A DNA stretch of 64,000 nt from Chimaeribacter arupi (GCF_002858805.1 NZ_PJZI01000012.1:1-64000), one strand, 5' to 3'. Positions 41,401 through 50,989 are shown, counted from the stretch's first letter. A program made the numbers and translations. The notes: generated by a model not told the origin, from the sequence alone.

Positions 41401-44400
41401 GGAGACGGTGTCGATCCGCAGGCGCGGCAGGGTGGCGGCGTTGCCGTCCAGCACCAGGGCCCGGGTCTCTGTGGCGGTATTGCCCGCCGCATCCGTCAGG
41501 CTCACCTGGAGGTCGTAGCGGCCGTCCGGCAGGTTAACCAGCGCGCCCGGCGGCAGGCGCAGGCTCCAGCCGCCGCCCGGCCGCACCGTGGCCTCATAGG
41601 TAATGTTGTTGAACAGCACCGTCACGTTCACCACGCCGCCCACTTCCGAGCCGCTGCCGCTTAAGGAGACGCCCGCCGCCATTTCGCGCGCGTTGGCGAT
41701 GTTGTCACCGGCAATGGTGTTGACCACCAGCGTCGGCGCGGTGAAATCCACCTGTACATTCCCGCTGACAAGCGCGGTGTTGCCCGCCAGATCGCTCACC
41801 ACCACATCCAGTGCGGTGGTGCCTTCCGCCAGCCCGCGGAACGCAGAGGGCGGCAGGGTCAGTTGCCAGACGCCGCTCTCATCCACCGTGCCGGTGTAGA
41901 TAAGCCCGCCCAGCGCCAGGCTCACGCTCTGCCCAGGGCCGGTCAGCCCGGTGTGGCCGGTGAGGGTCTGCGGGGCCTGCACCTCGGCGGCATTGAGCCG
42001 CCCATCCACAAACGGCGTATCCAGCGTCGGGTGCGGCAGGCTGTGCAGGTAGACGTTAAGCGGCGCGGTGGTAAAGACCGGGTCGCCGTCGGCGTCAAAG
42101 GTGCTGATGTTGACCGTCTGGCGGCCGTCCGGCAGCCCGGCCAGCGCCTCCGGGGGAAGGGTCAGCGTCCAGAGGCCCAGCCCGTCGGTCTGCGTGGTGT
42201 AGTTCTGGCCGTTAAGGATAACCGTCACGGTGCTGCCCTCCGGCACCCCGGCGGTGGTGCCGCTGAGGGTCAGCCCCGCGGCCTGTTCAGCGACGTTCAG
42301 CATCCCGTCCCCGGCCAGCGGGTTCACGCTGATGCCGCCCCGGTTGAGGTCAACCGTCAGGATGTCGCTGGCGGTGGCGCTGTTGCCCGCGCTGTTGGTG
42401 ACGGCGGCGTTGACGGTCAGGCTGCCGTCACTGAGCAGGCGCAGGTCATTGGCCGGGATGGCGGTGCTCCAGCTGCCGTCCGGCTGCACCGCCGCAGTAT
42501 AGGTGCGGCCGTTCAACGTCAGGGTGACGAGCAGCCCGGCCTCCACATGGTCGGCGTGGCCGCTCAGCGTCTGGGCGGTGTTCTGCTCGGCGCTGTTGAG
42601 CACATTGTCCCCGGCGAAGGCATCGAAGGTGATCGCCGGGGTGCTGAGCGGCCCGGCGGCCAGCGTGACCGCGCCGGTGACGGAGGTGCTGTTACCGGCG
42701 TCATCAATGATGGTGGCGGTGATCGGGTAACTGCCGTCCGGCAGGCCGGCCAGCGCGCCGCGCGGCAGCGGGATCGTCCAGATGCCGTCCTCGGTCACGG
42801 TGGTGGTGTAGGTTTCGCCGTTCAGCGTCACCACCACGGCCGCCCCCAGGGTGGTGTTGATCGGCACATCGGCGGAAGTGCCTTGCAGGGTCAGCGCCCT
42901 GGCGGCTTCTTCCGTATTGACGATGTTGTCCGCGGTCAGCGGGCTGATGTGCACGCCCGGCGGGGTGAAGTCCACGGTGAAGGCGCCGGGGCCGGACACC
43001 GTATTCCCGGCGATGTCACTGGCGGTGACGGTGTAGGTAACCAGCCCGCTGGGCAGCGCCTGCAACACCTCCGCCGGGATGGCGGCGCGCCAGAGGCCGC
43101 TCTCCTCCACCGTGGCGGTAAAGTTCCGGCCGGAGAGCGAGACCGTGACGCTCTGCCCTGCCCCGGTGACGCCGGTATAGCCGGAGAGCGTCTGCCCGGC
43201 GGCCGCCTCGGCCACGTTCAGGTAGCCGTCGCCGAACGGCGTATTATTCAGCAACTCCGGCTGGGTGTTGATCACCACCAGCAGATCCTGCGTGGAGGTG
43301 ATCAGGCCACCGCTGCTGTTACGCACCTCGGCGGTCACGCTGTAGCTGCCGTCCTCCAGCGCGGCCAGGTCGGCCGCCGGGACGGTGGCGCGCCAGGTGG
43401 TGCCGCCGTTGATGGTGGCGTTGCTGGTCAGGGTGGTGGTGTAAGTGACGCCGTTGAGCGTGACCGTCACGGTATTACCGGCCGCCAGCCCCTGCGCCAC
43501 GCCGCTGAGGGTGAGGTCGGTGGTGGCCTCGGCCGCATTGAGGATATTGTCCCCCGCCAGGGTGTCGATCGCCACCGTCTGCCCGCCGCTCACCACCGTG
43601 AGGGTTTCCCGCGTGCTGGCGGTGTTCCCCGCCGCATCCGCCACGCCGGCACTGAGCGTGAGGGCGCCGGTGGGCAACAGGGACATATCCGCCTGCGGCA
43701 CGATCAGGTGCCAGCTGCCGTCCGCCTGCACCGGTGCCAGGTAGGTGTGGTTATTCAGCGTCACGGTCACCACCTGCCCGGCTTCCACGTTGGTGGTGGT
43801 GCCGTTCAGCTCCTGCGCCACGCCGCGCTCTGCGCTGTCGAGCCGGTTGTCGCCGGTGAACGGGGTAATCGCCAGTTGCGGCAGGTTGCTGTTGTCCACC
43901 GTTACGGTCTGGCGGGCGGTGGCCGGGTTGCCTGCGCTGTCGGTGGTGGTGGCGGTCAGGGCATAATCACCGGTCAGGCCGGCCAGGTCAGCCGCGGGCA
44001 CCGCCACCCGCCAGGTGCCGTCTGCGGCCACCGTGGCGGTATAAGCCTGGTTGTTAAAGTCCACCGTGACCGTGCTGCCCGCCTCACCGGACTGGCCGGT
44101 GACGGTAATGCCGTTCTGCACATCGCGCTGGTTCAGCAGGTTATCCCCGGTGACCGGGTCGATGGCCAGTTGCGGCGCGGTGATGTCCAGCGCCAGGCTG
44201 CCGCCGGTGGTGCTGAGGTTACCGGCGGCATCGGTCACCGTCACGTTTACCGGGTAGCTGCCCTCCGCCAGCGCCTGCAACGCGCCGGACGGCAGCGTCA
44301 CGCTCCAGCTGCCGTCGGCCGCCACCTCCCCGCGGTAGGTCTGGCCGTTCAGCGCAACCACCACGCTCTGGCCATCACCGCTGACGCCGGTGCTGCCGGT

Positions 44401-44829
44401 CAGCGTCTGGTCGCTTTGCGTCTGCGCCAGGTTAAGGGTGGCGGGCGGGTTCAGCACCGCCTGCGGCAGGTTGGTGACGTGCACGGCCAGCGTGGCCTCC
44501 GTGCGCTGGGTGCTGCCGTCCGCCAGGGTGATGGTCGCCACCACCGGCTGGGGGCCGTCCGGCAAGGCGCTGACGGCCTCCACCGGCACCGTGGCGCGCC
44601 AGGTGCCGTCCGCGTTCACCGCGGCGCTGTAAGGGACGTCATTCAGCAGTACCGTGACGCTGCTGTCGGGCGCGGTCTGGGTGGTGGTGCCGCTGATGAC
44701 CAGCGGTTGTGCTGCTTCGGCGGCATTGAGGGCATTATCACCGGAGAGGGGGTCGATGATCAGGTCACTGGCGGCCAGCGGGGCGATAAGGCTGCCGGCG
44801 TTACGGGAGTTGTAGGTTGCGGTTGCCAT
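38404..44829 (-). CDS. BapA-related repeat adhesin, paralogue 2
   Basis: 2141 aa from ATG 44829, chosen for the RBS AGAGG and the BapA-like start MATATYNSRNAG; the in-frame ATG at 44892 has no RBS. There is no BapA prefix and no Gly linker: Ig-like repeats begin at about residue 23. I count 19 repeats, matching BapA repeats 20-38 one for one in order, including odd units such as the PATLN repeat and the LFADG-AAQ-LGQSIAGNT repeat. The C-terminal module carries GGSGNDLFTLHT and GGSGLDTLLL motifs and ends GDVLVQHGIQVQQA, almost as in BapA. It should be a T1SS substrate by the shared C-terminus. Without the prefix it is probably not held at the surface as BapA is (inference). Confidence 0.88.
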   Translation of the reverse strand: MATATYNSRNAGSLIAPLAASDLIIDPLSGDNALNAAEAAQPLVISGTTTQTAPDSSVTVLLNDVPYSAAVNADGTWRATVPVEAVSALPDGPQPVVATITLADGSTQRTEATLAVHVTNLPQAVLNPPATLNLAQTQSDQTLTGSTGVSGDGQSVVVALNGQTYRGEVAADGSWSVTLPSGALQALAEGSYPVNVTVTDAAGNLSTTGGSLALDITAPQLAIDPVTGDNLLNQRDVQNGITVTGQSGEAGSTVTVDFNNQAYTATVAADGTWRVAVPAADLAGLTGDYALTATTTDSAGNPATARQTVTVDNSNLPQLAITPFTGDNRLDSAERGVAQELNGTTTNVEAGQVVTVTLNNHTYLAPVQADGSWHLIVPQADMSLLPTGALTLSAGVADAAGNTASTRETLTVVSGGQTVAIDTLAGDNILNAAEATTDLTLSGVAQGLAAGNTVTVTLNGVTYTTTLTSNATINGGTTWRATVPAADLAALEDGSYSVTAEVRNSSGGLITSTQDLLVVINTQPELLNNTPFGDGYLNVAEAAAGQTLSGYTGVTGAGQSVTVSLSGRNFTATVEESGLWRAAIPAEVLQALPSGLVTYTVTASDIAGNTVSGPGAFTVDFTPPGVHISPLTADNIVNTEEAARALTLQGTSADVPINTTLGAAVVVTLNGETYTTTVTEDGIWTIPLPRGALAGLPDGSYPITATIIDDAGNSTSVTGAVTLAAGPLSTPAITFDAFAGDNVLNSAEQNTAQTLSGHADHVEAGLLVTLTLNGRTYTAAVQPDGSWSTAIPANDLRLLSDGSLTVNAAVTNSAGNSATASDILTVDLNRGGISVNPLAGDGMLNVAEQAAGLTLSGTTAGVPEGSTVTVILNGQNYTTQTDGLGLWTLTLPPEALAGLPDGRQTVNISTFDADGDPVFTTAPLNVYLHSLPHPTLDTPFVDGRLNAAEVQAPQTLTGHTGLTGPGQSVSLALGGLIYTGTVDESGVWQLTLPPSAFRGLAEGTTALDVVVSDLAGNTALVSGNVQVDFTAPTLVVNTIAGDNIANAREMAAGVSLSGSGSEVGGVVNVTVLFNNITYEATVRPGGGWSLRLPPGALVNLPDGRYDLQVSLTDAAGNTATETRALVLDGNAATLPRLRIDTVSGDNRLHGADLFSDQIITGSADNVETGQRVQLKIGANTYTTVIQAGGIWSVTLPAEDLADLNSGRVTLLGRVTDAAGNTATATRFVNVNTDRAGLSIDPVTGDNLINAAEAGAAITLSGHALGVATGTVVNLTLNGHRYTARVDAEGHWATEIPAADAAQFPDGILSLVARSSSLSSGQLYASAALGVAVNTLPAPTVNTLFADGLLGQADAAQPLGQSIAGNTGITGNGQTVVVSLNGQQIAAVVEATGAWSATLPAAWLTALPDGQHSVTVTATDAAGNQAQAEGSFQVDFTPPALTLDPLSGDNVLLNSDTNTTISGTADLDAVGQKAVVTLFGVPYQAEVLWDGSWALYLSGLNQMPNGIYPITVSVADAAGNVSTLEQEIEVARNLDIAITRNALTGDNVLDAAEVQVDQVITGSTVGVEAGQTLTLRFNGVNYTTTVASGGEWRVAIPQSALAGLENGERIVIEARVTDIHGNPAVQSQAATVNLEQGGLAFNPVAGDNTLNAEEAAGAVVLSGVTARVAEGETLSLALDGHAYSTTVAADGSWRFTVPAADVALLPDGQVPLTASVTDVDGTPITQTIDLGVHITTLPAPTLNTPFADGALGAAEAAVGQALSGTTGISGDGQQVSVAVGENRYNAIVNSSGNWTVTIPAADLQALPEGRATVTVTAQDAAGNSRAVSGTFTVDFTAPELQLNPVTGDNLITARDVQNGFAVTGSTTAAAAGLLVAVVLNSVSYHATVQENGNWSAAIPARALAGQPNGEYPLTASLTDAAGNVTTLTSHITLGTAPAPAATESTAAPEAATVAAAGHEAAVADHAGSTLSAAPAAAEASPAETAYSIGGQVIDVTTPGSDVQGGSGNDLFTLHTTEIQHLDGGSGLDTLLLAGTDQHLDLSALGLDVAHIEIIDLGESGTNSLRLDERSAQTLTDQPDDNLLVRGAAGSQLTLAGGGDAWAADGQRVVDGLTFDVYHNGALESGHTLGDVLVQHGIQVQQA

Positions 44830-45017
44830 AAACGGCCTCTTGTAGGAATCGTCATCACGCGCTGATGCCGGGTGCCCCTGGAGCAGAGCCACAGCTCAAC
44901 GTGCATTAATCCAAAAGCCCCCGTCTGCGGCGGCTCTCTGTGTTTTCCAGTCTGGTGAAATACCGTCATAAAACGCCGGGCAAAAAAAGCAAAAAAGGGC
45001 CTGAGGTTATCGTAATA

Positions 45018-45040
45018 ATCGATAAACACTGTTTTTTAGA
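45018..45040 (-). promoter_or_regulatory. Adhesin upstream motif, paralogue 2 copy
   Basis: On the plus strand ATCGATAAACACTG, then T6 and AGA; about 189 nt before the start codon. Matches the motif before bapA and paralogue 3 with a few changes. Confidence 0.45.
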
Positions 45041-45067
45041 AAAATAAAAGGGCCGGATATTCCGGCC
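45041..45067 (-). terminator. Terminator-like hairpin upstream of paralogue 2
   Basis: GGCCGGA (45051-45057) / TCCGGCC (45061-45067) with a 3-nt loop. On the minus strand it is followed by CTTTTATTTTT. It lies about 370 nt past the stop of paralogue 3 and about 220 nt before the start of paralogue 2: either a second barrier to read-through or, if the promoter is further upstream, a leader attenuator. Confidence 0.5.
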
Positions 45068-45359
45068 TGACAGGAAGTCTATGGGAAAAACCCACCGGGA
45101 TTGATCTAAGAAAAGTCCTGAAACGTGTTACGTAAACACGGCATAACCAAAAGAAATAACCGGATGGAAATAAACGTTATCAGTGACTTTTTGATATTTC
45201 TCCTTTTTCCGGGAACGCCCGCATATTCGTCCATATAAGGCCGAATAAAATAAAAAGCCGCATCATTAAAATAACAAAGAAATCATTAGAATATTTTATC
45301 CTTTTTAGGGCGCTATTATGGCCGTTATTCCGATTGCCGGTTAATCAACCCGATAAATA

Positions 45360-45379
45360 AGGCCGGGTTGCCCCGGCCT
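45360..45379 (-). terminator. Terminator of adhesin paralogue 3
   Basis: AGGCCGGG (45360-45367) / CCCGGCCT (45372-45379), loop TTGC, followed on the minus strand by TTATTTAT. Confidence 0.75.
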
Positions 45380-45433
45380 CGTTCACTTATTTCAGGGGTT
45401 CAGGCCACCTGTTTTTGTTAAATCGATCGCCTG

Positions 45434-48400
45434 TTATACCTGCTGCACCTGAATACCGTGCTGTACCAGCAAATCCCCCAGCGCCTCGGCACTTTCCAGC
45501 CCGGTGGCGTGGTAGACGTCAAAGGTCAGGCCGCCTGCCTCGCGCTGGCCGTGGGTTTCCCAGGTGTTATCGCCGGCAAGCATCAGGCGGCTGCCGTCTG
45601 CGCCACGGATAAACAGGCTCTCTTCCGGCTGGTCGCGCACGCTTTCCATCTCGTGCAGCCCCAGCGTCAGGCTGTTGCTGCCGTTGCCGAGGTCGAAGAT
45701 GTCGATGTTTTCGATCTTCAGCCCGAGCGCGGTGAGATCCAGATGCTGATCCGTCCCGGCCAGTAACAGGGTATCCGTGCCGCTGCCGCCGTCGATATGC
45801 AGGAAGTCCAGCGTGTTCAGCAGGATGGTGTCATTGCCGCTGCCGCCCACCGCTTCGCCGCCGCTCTCCGCCAGGGTCAGCGTCTGGCCGCCGATGGCGT
45901 ACGTCCCGTCTGCCGTGTCCGTTGCCGTTGCCTCCGGCGTCACCAGCGCAGTAGTCAGGGTGCTGTCGGCGCTGTCTGCGGTGGCCTGCCCGGCGACGGC
46001 CCGTGCGGCTTCGCTGTCAGCGGCATCCGGGGCCGCCTCCAGCGTCACGGTATGGGTCATCGAGGCCAGGTTTCCGGCGACATCCGTCAGGCTCACTGTC
46101 AGCGCGTAGTCACCGGCCGGTTGCTCCGCCAGCGCCTCCGCCGGGATCGCGACCGCCCAGTTCCCCGCCTCCTGCACCGTGGCGTGATACTCCACGCCGT
46201 TGAGCACCACCAGCACCAGCAGCCCGGCCGCCGCAATCCCGGCGCTGCCGGTCAGCGCAAAGCCCGCCTGCGCCTCCTGGTGGCTTATCCGGTTATCGCC
46301 GGAGACCGGGTTAAACGCCAGCTCCGGCGCGGTGGTGTCCACCGTCAGCACCGCTTTGGCGTGCAGGCGTTGCCAGCCCGCGCCTCTGACGCTCGCTTTC
46401 AGCGTGTTGCATCCCTCCTCCAGCGCCGCCACATCCGCCGCCGGGAGGGTCGCTGACCAGCTGCCGTCCCGGCCGACTTTGGCGGTGTAGTGTTCACCAT
46501 TGAGGGTTAAATGCACCGTCGCCCCGCGCGGCACGCCGTCGGTATGGCCGGTGACGGTGATGGCACCGTCGGCCTCCGTGGCGTTGATCAGGTTGTCACC
46601 GGTAACCGGGTCGATGCTCAGGCCGTCGCGGTGGCTGTGGAGGCTGATGGTGCGGCTGGCGGTGGCGCGGTTACCGGAGGTATCCGTGACGCTGGCGCGC
46701 AATGTTTCACCGCCGTTGCCCAGCGCCGCCAGGTCTTCCGCCGGGACAATCAGCGACCAGACGCCGCCCGCCTGCACCTGGGTGGTGTAGGTGACGCCGC
46801 CCACTTTCAGGCTCAGCGTCTGCCCGCTTTCCACATTCTCCGAGCTGCCGGAGATAATCTGGTCGCTCTGGATCTCTGCGCCGTTCAGCACGTTATCCCC
46901 GGAGACTTTATGGATGCGCAGCACCGGCCGGTTGGCCGGGTCGGCGTCCAGCAGCAGGGACTCGGTGAGGGTGGTGGTCTGGCCGTTGGGGCCGGTCTGG
47001 CTGAGGGTCAGCGTATAGCGGCCGTCATCAAGCCCGGCCAGCGTGCTGCGCGGCAGCGTGACCTGCCACTGGCCCTCGTCATTGACCGCAGCGTGGTACG
47101 TTACGCCGTTAAGCAACAGGTTGACCGTGCCGCCCGCTTCGGAGCTTTGGCCGCTGATCGTCACCCCGGCGGCCGCCTCGGCGGCGTTGATGATGTTATC
47201 CCCGGCGATCGGGTCGAGGGTGATGACCGGCGCGGAGAGATCCACCGTCAGCAGGTTCAGGCCGCTTATCTGATTGCCGCTGAGATCGGTGGAGGTCGCC
47301 GAGACCCAGTAGCCGGTGTTGCCCAGCAGCGCCAGATCCGCCACCGGCACCGTCACGCTCCAGCTGCCGTCAGAGGCCGTGACCGTGGTCTGGTAGAGGT
47401 GGCCGTTCAGGTCAACGGTCACTGCCGCCCCCACCTGCCCGTTGGTAATGGTGCCGCTAATCACCAGCGGGGCGTTGGCCTCGTCAGCGGTCAGGGTACC
47501 GTCACCGGCCAGGGTATCGATGTTAAGCTGCCCCGGCGTGCGGTAGAGCAGGAAGCTGTGGCTGCCCACCGCCAGCAGGTTGCCGCCCGCGTCGGTGATG
47601 CTGCCGAGGATGTCGGTGGTCGGGTCATCCGGCAGGGTTTTCAGATCCGCAGATGGGATCAGCACGCTCCAGCTGTGGTCCGCCTGCACCTCCGCCTGAT
47701 AGGTAAAGCCGCCCAGCGTCAGGGTCACGATGCTGCCCGCCGGGCTGTTTTCCGCCCGGCCGCTGAGCAGCTGGTCGCTCTCCAGCTCATCTTCATCCAG
47801 ATAGTTGTCGCTGCCGCCGAACGGGTCAAAGGTCAACGGTTGCAGGTCGCCCAGTTCGACAGTGAGCGGCGCGGTGGCGGTGATCAGGTTACCGGCCAGA
47901 TCGTAGGCGGTGACGGTGACGGTGAGCGGGCCATCGGGCAGCCCGGCCAGCTCCTGCGGGGTGAAGGTCACGGCCCAGTCTTCACTGTAATCAGAGAAGC
48001 TGTGGGTCACGCCGTTGATCGTCACCTGCACATCCAGCGGCATCGCCATAAAGTGGCTGCTGCCGCTGATGACCAGCCCGGCGGCGGCTTCCTCCGGCGT
48101 CAGCACGTTATCCCCGGCGATCGGGTCAATGGTAAGGGTGCCGGGGTCGGCCAGCACCACAAAGACATTTTCATTGCTGAGGGTGTTGCCTGCGCCGTCC
48201 GTGACGCTGCCGGCGAGGTCAACCCGGCCGTCAGGCAACTGGGCCAGATCGGCCGCCGGAACCGTGACCTGCCAGTAGCCGCCGATGCCGGTGGTGGTGG
48301 TGTAGATAAAGCTCTGGCCGTCAAACGAGGTCATCCGGATCGTCACCGCCAGCCCGGCCACGCCCTCACCCGTGGGGCTGTCGTCCAGGAAGAAGGTGCC

Positions 48401-50989
48401 GTCGAGGATCTGATCCTGCGCCTGCTCCCCGGCATCGACCACATCATCCCCGGCAAAGGGGTAAAACACGAAGCCGCCGCTGAAGGGCTGCGTGTTAAAG
48501 GTGACGTTGTGGCTGGTGGTGGTGAGCGTGCCGTCCGGGGCGGTGAGTTCTGCCGCCAGGGTATAGACGCCATTAGTGACGCCGCTGAAACTGCCCGCCG
48601 GTACGGTCACCTGCCAGGTGCCGTCAGCCGCCACGGTGCCGGTGTAGCGGTAGGCCGGGTCCTCAAAGGCGGTGACCACCACGGTGCCGCCCGCCGCGCT
48701 CACCGGCGCATGGCCGCTGATGACGACGTCGTTGGCTGTTTCCTCCGCAGTCAGGATGTTGTCTTCGGTCAGCGGGTCGAGGCGGAAGTCATCGAACGCG
48801 ACCCTCAGGGTGAGCGTGTCACTGACCGGCACGGTGTTGGTGTCCAGCGCGTCGGCGGTAATGGTGTAGACGCCGCTGGTCAGGTCAGCCAGATCCCCGG
48901 CCGGGATTTGCAGGCTCCAGGTGTTATCACTCTGCACCAGCGCGGTGTAGCTCTGGCCGCCCAGCGTCACGGTGACGGTGTTGTCCGCCGGCACGCCGAT
49001 CACCACGCCGCTGACCGTCAGGTTGTTGGCGGCTTCGGCGGTGTCGAGCTGGTTATCCCCGGCCACAATCCCGATGGCCACTGCCGTGCGGCCGGTGACC
49101 ACCGTCACCTCTTCGGTGGCGGTGACGCTCTCGCCCCCGGCGTTGCTGACAGTGGCGGTGAGGTCATAGCGCGGGCGCACCACACCCAGTTCAGCCAGGT
49201 CGGCCTGCGGCACAATCAGCCGCCAGCTGCCGTCCGCCTCCACGTCAGCGGTGTAGGTGGTGTCGTTAAAGGTGACGGTGATGGTCTGCCCCGCCTCCAC
49301 GTTGGTGGTGGTGCCGGTCAGCTCCTGCGCCACGCCGCGTTCGGCGCTGTTCAGCTCGCTGTCACCGGTGAACGGGTCAATGATCAGCCGCGGCAGGTCG
49401 GTCTCTGCAACGGTGATTTCACGGCTCACGAGGGTTTCATTAAGGAACCCATCGCCCACCCTGGCCGTCACGGTATAGCTGCCCGGCGCGAGGCCGTTCA
49501 GCGCCGCCGGGGAGAGCACCACGTTCCACAGCCCGTCGCCGTCCACAGAGCCATAATAGTTATTGCCGTTGAAGGTAACGAAGACACTGGTGCCCAGTTC
49601 GTCACTGTGGCCGGTAAGGGTGATGCCCGCCAGCAGCTCCGCGCGGTCCAGCGTGTCGTCCCCGGTGACCGGGTCGAAGGTCAGCGTTGGCGCGGTGACA
49701 TCCACCTCCAGCTGGCTGGTGGCGCTGCGGCTGTTGCCCGCCATATCGGTCACGGTGGCGGTCAGCGGGTAGTTGCCGTCATCCAGGGTTTGCAGGACAC
49801 CGGCAGGCAGCGTGACGCGCCAGGTGCCGTCACTGCCCACCGGCCCCTGGTAGGTCTGGCCGTCGAGGGTGACGCTGACAACCGGGTTAAGCCCGTTGAC
49901 GCTGGCGGTGCCGGTCAGGCTCTGGTCCTGCTGGGCGCGCTCAGCGTTGATTGAAATGGGGAAATCGATAGAGATCTGCGGCAGCGCACCGGCGTAGACG
50001 CCCAGGGTCAGGCTGTCCGTCAGCGGGTCACCGGCGGCGTTAACGGTGGTGACTTCTGCCGTGACCGGCCCATCGGACAGCGCCTGAAGGTCGGCGGCGG
50101 GCACGGTGATGCTCCAGAGGCCATCAGCCGCCACGGTGCCGCTGTAGCTCTGGCCGTTCAGCGTCAGGGTTACGGGCGTGCCCTGCGCCAGATTGCTGGA
50201 GGCCCCCTGCACGGTCAGATCGCTTTGCGCCTCCTGCGCATTGAGGCGGTTATCCCCGGCCAGTGTATCGATGGCGATGCCGTCCAGCGTGTCTTCCACC
50301 GCAAAACGGTTGATCACCGTTTCCGCCGGGTTACCGGCGCTGTCAGTGACGTCGGCCAGCAGGATATTGGCCCCGTTGGGCAGGGCGGCGATGTCCGCCG
50401 CCGGGATAATCAGGCTCCAGCTGCCGTCGGCCTGCACCACGGCGGTGTAGCTTTTTTCATTCAGGCTGACGGTCACCACCTGCCCGGCTTCCACGTTCTG
50501 GGCAGTGCCGTAAATCGCCTGCGCGACCTGGTGCTCCGCACCCGTCAGGATATTGTCCAGCCCACCGCTTAACGAGGGCAGTGAGGCGGGGTCGGCGTTG
50601 ATCCGCAGTTCCCGTGTGGCGGAAACAGGGTTGCCGTCGCCATCCGCGGCTTCGGCAACCAGCGAATAGGTGCCGTCCGGGAAACTGCCGTCACGGGCGC
50701 TGAGGGTATGCGCCGGGATGGTGAACTGCCAGTCGCCCCCGGCCCCGGTCTGGGCGGTAAAGGTCTGGCTGCCGAGGGTTACGGTGACCAGCGCGCTCTC
50801 CAGCGAGGAGGTGCCGCTGACAACAATATCCTGTTCCGCTTCGGCAAAGTTAATGACGTTGTCCGGCACCAGCGGGTTGATGGCCAGCACCGGGACGGCC
50901 AGCGCGCTGCTCGCGGCGGCGGCCACCACCCCGGCGCGGCTCATGTCTGACGCGCCGGAATAACGGGAAAGTTCTGGGTTATTTTTCAT
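45434..50989 (-). CDS. BapA-related repeat adhesin, paralogue 3
   Basis: 1851 aa. ATG 50989 follows AAGAGGCAGCCT, the same RBS context as bapA. A short N-terminal segment (MKNNPELSRYSGASD, then an Ala-rich stretch) leads straight into about 16 Ig-like repeats. Repeats 1-3 resemble BapA 15-17, and 4-7 resemble BapA 21-24. Repeats 8-9 contain an unusual unit (EDPAYRYTGTV) also present in paralogue 5. Repeats 13-16 with the C-terminal module are shared with paralogues 4 and 5. The secretion module has GGSGNDTILLNTLDFLHIDG and GGSGTDTLLL, DLGNGSNSLTLGLHE, and C-terminus DLLVQHGIQVQQV. One Cys lies in repeat 15, unusual for this family. No BapA prefix is present. Export by the adjacent T1SS is inferred. 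Confidence 0.88.
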   Translation of the reverse strand: MKNNPELSRYSGASDMSRAGVVAAAASSALAVPVLAINPLVPDNVINFAEAEQDIVVSGTSSLESALVTVTLGSQTFTAQTGAGGDWQFTIPAHTLSARDGSFPDGTYSLVAEAADGDGNPVSATRELRINADPASLPSLSGGLDNILTGAEHQVAQAIYGTAQNVEAGQVVTVSLNEKSYTAVVQADGSWSLIIPAADIAALPNGANILLADVTDSAGNPAETVINRFAVEDTLDGIAIDTLAGDNRLNAQEAQSDLTVQGASSNLAQGTPVTLTLNGQSYSGTVAADGLWSITVPAADLQALSDGPVTAEVTTVNAAGDPLTDSLTLGVYAGALPQISIDFPISINAERAQQDQSLTGTASVNGLNPVVSVTLDGQTYQGPVGSDGTWRVTLPAGVLQTLDDGNYPLTATVTDMAGNSRSATSQLEVDVTAPTLTFDPVTGDDTLDRAELLAGITLTGHSDELGTSVFVTFNGNNYYGSVDGDGLWNVVLSPAALNGLAPGSYTVTARVGDGFLNETLVSREITVAETDLPRLIIDPFTGDSELNSAERGVAQELTGTTTNVEAGQTITVTFNDTTYTADVEADGSWRLIVPQADLAELGVVRPRYDLTATVSNAGGESVTATEEVTVVTGRTAVAIGIVAGDNQLDTAEAANNLTVSGVVIGVPADNTVTVTLGGQSYTALVQSDNTWSLQIPAGDLADLTSGVYTITADALDTNTVPVSDTLTLRVAFDDFRLDPLTEDNILTAEETANDVVISGHAPVSAAGGTVVVTAFEDPAYRYTGTVAADGTWQVTVPAGSFSGVTNGVYTLAAELTAPDGTLTTTSHNVTFNTQPFSGGFVFYPFAGDDVVDAGEQAQDQILDGTFFLDDSPTGEGVAGLAVTIRMTSFDGQSFIYTTTTGIGGYWQVTVPAADLAQLPDGRVDLAGSVTDGAGNTLSNENVFVVLADPGTLTIDPIAGDNVLTPEEAAAGLVISGSSHFMAMPLDVQVTINGVTHSFSDYSEDWAVTFTPQELAGLPDGPLTVTVTAYDLAGNLITATAPLTVELGDLQPLTFDPFGGSDNYLDEDELESDQLLSGRAENSPAGSIVTLTLGGFTYQAEVQADHSWSVLIPSADLKTLPDDPTTDILGSITDAGGNLLAVGSHSFLLYRTPGQLNIDTLAGDGTLTADEANAPLVISGTITNGQVGAAVTVDLNGHLYQTTVTASDGSWSVTVPVADLALLGNTGYWVSATSTDLSGNQISGLNLLTVDLSAPVITLDPIAGDNIINAAEAAAGVTISGQSSEAGGTVNLLLNGVTYHAAVNDEGQWQVTLPRSTLAGLDDGRYTLTLSQTGPNGQTTTLTESLLLDADPANRPVLRIHKVSGDNVLNGAEIQSDQIISGSSENVESGQTLSLKVGGVTYTTQVQAGGVWSLIVPAEDLAALGNGGETLRASVTDTSGNRATASRTISLHSHRDGLSIDPVTGDNLINATEADGAITVTGHTDGVPRGATVHLTLNGEHYTAKVGRDGSWSATLPAADVAALEEGCNTLKASVRGAGWQRLHAKAVLTVDTTAPELAFNPVSGDNRISHQEAQAGFALTGSAGIAAAGLLVLVVLNGVEYHATVQEAGNWAVAIPAEALAEQPAGDYALTVSLTDVAGNLASMTHTVTLEAAPDAADSEAARAVAGQATADSADSTLTTALVTPEATATDTADGTYAIGGQTLTLAESGGEAVGGSGNDTILLNTLDFLHIDGGSGTDTLLLAGTDQHLDLTALGLKIENIDIFDLGNGSNSLTLGLHEMESVRDQPEESLFIRGADGSRLMLAGDNTWETHGQREAGGLTFDVYHATGLESAEALGDLLVQHGIQVQQV

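Larger units (their letters stand above)
44830..45359. other. Leader/promoter region of paralogue 2
   Basis: AT-rich, no gene. It holds the shared upstream motif (45018-45040) and immediately beyond it a terminator-like hairpin (45051-45067). Confidence 0.5.

Noticed and set aside
41863-44865. 1000-aa plus-strand frame opposite paralogue 2
   Set aside because: Antisense shadow of the repeat gene.
46511-49954. 1147-aa plus-strand frame opposite paralogue 3
   Set aside because: Antisense shadow of the repeat gene.
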